The translations under genes were made by a program, and so were the position numbers. A stretch of DNA of 6,029 nt from an uncultured Clostridia bacterium (GTDB lineage Bacteria; Bacillota_A; Clostridia; Oscillospirales; Oscillospiraceae), in contig CAMZJG010000072.1 in the NCBI GenBank assembly GCA_947307505.1, positions 1 to 6,029 of the forward strand, read 5' to 3'. Positions 4,205 through 6,029 of this stretch are shown in pieces (position 1 is the first letter of the stretch; every line of letters starts with the position of its first letter). Under the pieces are notes generated by a model. It searched no databases. It saw only the letters and a program-made list of their open reading frames with translations, and had not been told where the DNA came from.

Positions 4205-6029
4205 ATGTATCAGAATGCGCCTATTTCAGAACGGGTCCGGCGGATCCGGGCCATGTACCGGGGGAAGAAGCCCCGGATCGACATCACGCGCTACCGGCTG
4301 GTGACGGAGTTCTATATGGAGAACCCCCATCTGCCTGGGATCCTGAAGCGGGCCATGAATCTGCGGAACCTGTTCGAAAACATGCCCACCCCCGTGCGGG
4401 ACCATGAACTGATCGTGGGCCATCCCGGGGAGGAATTCCGCTGCTCCGCCCTGTATCCGGAGTATTCCTTCTCCTGGTTCCTGGACGAGATCGACACCTT
4501 CCCCACCCGCTCCACGGACCCCTATGAGCTGCGGCCGGAGGATCGGGACTACATCCTCAAAACCGGGGATTTCTGGCGGAAAAACTGCGTCAGCGCCGCC
4601 ATCGACGCCGTGTACCCCGATGAGTACATGAACGAGGTCATGGGCAACGGGGTCCTGAACTTCCGGCCCAGCGGCAACTGCCAGCACCCCATCGGCCACT
4701 TCGTGGGCAATTTCTGGACCGTGGTGGACAAGGGCCTGGGGGCCGTGGCCCGGGAGGCGAAGGAAAAGCGCCGGGCCATGACGGAGAAGGGCTTCCAGGG
4801 AGACGAAGCCCGGAAGTATGAGTTCTACCGGGCGGTACAGCTGGTCACCGAGGGACTCATCCTCTACACCAAGCGATACGGCGAGGAATGCCTCCGTCAG
4901 GCGGAGATCTGCCCGGATCCCCAGCGGCAGGCGGAGCTCATGGACATGGCGGACCGGCTGATGCGGATCATCGACAAGCCCTGCGAGAGCTACCATGACG
5001 CCCTCCAGGCCTGCTTCCTGTATCAGCTGGGCATTTTGCTGGACTCCCAGCCCCACGGCATCAGCTACGGCCGTCTGGACCAATACTGCGGCAAGTATCT
5101 GGAGAAGGACCTGGCAGAGGGACGGCTCACAAGGGAGCAGGCCCAGGAGCTGACGGACATGTTCATCCTGAAGATCGCGGAGCTGAACAAGGCCTGGTCC
5201 GAGCGGGCCACCCGCACCAGCCCCGGGTACACCTCCGGCCAGCTCATTACCCTGGGCGGCACGGACAAGGAGGGGAAGGACGTTACCAACGACGTGACCT
5301 ACATGGTGCTCCAGGCCTCCGCCCGGCTGAAGCTCCATAATCCTCCCCTGGCCCTGCGGCTCCACGAAGGCACGCCGGATGCGCTGTGGGAGGCGGGGAT
5401 CGAGACCACCAAGCAGGTGGGCGGCGTCCCCTGCTTCGAATGGGACGAGGTGGCGGAAAAGAGCCTGATGCGTCGGGGGATCCCCCTGGAGGAGGCCCGG
5501 AACTACTGCCTCATCGGCTGCGTGGAGCCCTGCGTCTGCGGCAGCGACTTCGCCAACTCCGGCGGCGACGGGGCCAACTCCTACACCATCCTTCCCGCGG
5601 CCCTGTGGTGCGCCATCAACAACGGCGTGAATCCCTACCATGCCCCGGGCACCCCGGAGCCGGAACGCACCGGCGTCGCCACAGGCTACCTCTATGAGAT
5701 GAACAGCATGGAGGAGGTTCTGGAGGCCTACCGGAAGCAGATCGACTTCTTCACCAAATGGGAAGTCACCATGGTGAACTGCTACGAGTTCCTCTATGCC
5801 GAGCGCATGCCCCTTCCCCTGGTCTCCGCCACGGTGGAGGGGTGCATGGAAAGCGGCCTGGACGTGCTCTGGGGCGGCTCCAAATACACCAACACCGGCA
5901 ACTCCAGCATCGGCCACGGCAACGTGGCGGACAGCCTGAACATCATCGACCAGGTATGCTTCCGGGATAAGCTGGCCACCACCCGGGAGCTGTACGACGC
6001 CCTGATGCACAACTGGGAGGGCTACGAGG
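4205..6029 (+). CDS. Glycyl radical enzyme (PFL-like lyase/dehydratase, Cys-Val-Glu type), partial at right edge
   Basis: An oxygen-sensitive cytoplasmic enzyme that uses a glycyl radical to make a thiyl radical on a catalytic Cys. Seen: 608 codons of an expected 790-850. PEYSFSWFLDEID at 85-97 and GQLITLGGTDKEGKDVTND at 345-363 are typical of the family. The active-site loop is CLIGCVEPCVCGSDF at 435-449, with C439 as probable thiyl site and E441 as general base. Known: the Cys-x-Glu pair marks glycerol and propanediol dehydratases, choline lyase and relatives, not true pyruvate formate-lyase, which has Cys-Cys. H165 and D455 may correspond to the His and Asp of glycerol dehydratase, D455 only with a two-residue insertion. 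Substrate is unassigned. The N-terminus begins directly with ISERVRRIRAMY, with no extra microcompartment-targeting extension. The glycyl radical domain (RVxGY-type) and the radical-SAM activase gene lie beyond the edge if present. It may be co-transcribed with the gene before it. Confidence 0.92.
   Translation, partial: MYQNAPISERVRRIRAMYRGKKPRIDITRYRLVTEFYMENPHLPGILKRAMNLRNLFENMPTPVRDHELIVGHPGEEFRCSALYPEYSFSWFLDEIDTFPTRSTDPYELRPEDRDYILKTGDFWRKNCVSAAIDAVYPDEYMNEVMGNGVLNFRPSGNCQHPIGHFVGNFWTVVDKGLGAVAREAKEKRRAMTEKGFQGDEARKYEFYRAVQLVTEGLILYTKRYGEECLRQAEICPDPQRQAELMDMADRLMRIIDKPCESYHDALQACFLYQLGILLDSQPHGISYGRLDQYCGKYLEKDLAEGRLTREQAQELTDMFILKIAELNKAWSERATRTSPGYTSGQLITLGGTDKEGKDVTNDVTYMVLQASARLKLHNPPLALRLHEGTPDALWEAGIETTKQVGGVPCFEWDEVAEKSLMRRGIPLEEARNYCLIGCVEPCVCGSDFANSGGDGANSYTILPAALWCAINNGVNPYHAPGTPEPERTGVATGYLYEMNSMEEVLEAYRKQIDFFTKWEVTMVNCYEFLYAERMPLPLVSATVEGCMESGLDVLWGGSKYTNTGNSSIGHGNVADSLNIIDQVCFRDKLATTRELYDALMHNWEGYE

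Noticed and set aside
4226..6010. Open frame of 594 codons on the minus strand antisense to the glycyl radical enzyme
   Set aside because: Its frame lies opposite a well-recognised enzyme and exists because high GC suppresses stop codons. The translation is rich in Gly, Val, His and Pro with no family resemblance.
4205..6029. Pyruvate formate-lyase proper
   Set aside because: True PFL has two adjacent catalytic cysteines; this protein has Cys-Val-Glu, as in the dehydratase/lyase branch.

Overview
The window is GC-rich (roughly 60% by eye) and looks like a strict anaerobe of the Firmicutes, probably a gut-type clostridium (Oscillospiraceae or Christensenellales-like). The reasons are a glycyl radical enzyme, a secreted protein with a copper-amine-oxidase-type stalk domain, a class-M-like sirtuin, strong AGGAGG ribosome binding sites, and sigma-A-type promoters. 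This placement is an inference from gene content, not from a marker gene.

Layout from left to right. At 1-815 (minus) is a sirtuin-fold protein whose active site matches the ADP-ribosylating class M (SirTM), cut by the left edge. At 816-948 is a divergent promoter region in which the two promoters are near copies of each other in opposite orientation. At 949-1425 (plus) is a small FMN-binding split-barrel protein of the NimA/pyridoxamine-oxidase-like type with a GTG start. At 1426-1530 is a spacer with a perfect 11-bp GC hairpin. At 1531-2007 (plus) is a five-helix TspO/MBR membrane protein. At 2008-2125 is a spacer with a good promoter. At 2126-4141 (plus) is a secreted 671-residue protein with a stalk-like N-terminus, twelve YD-type repeats at about 25-residue spacing, and a C-terminal Ig-like part. 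At 4142-4204 is a short spacer with a GC hairpin. At 4205-6029 (plus) is a glycyl radical enzyme with a Cys-Val-Glu active site, cut by the right edge before its glycyl radical domain.

The genes do not form one obvious pathway. The sirtuin and the flavin-barrel gene share a control region and may be co-regulated. Together with TspO they could loosely form a redox or stress-response group, but this is only inferred. The YD-repeat protein has its own promoter and looks like a surface or secreted adhesin-like or scaffold protein. The glycyl radical enzyme is a catabolic lyase or dehydratase of unassigned substrate, and its activating enzyme would be expected just past the right edge. No tRNA, rRNA, CRISPR, transposase or phage gene was seen.
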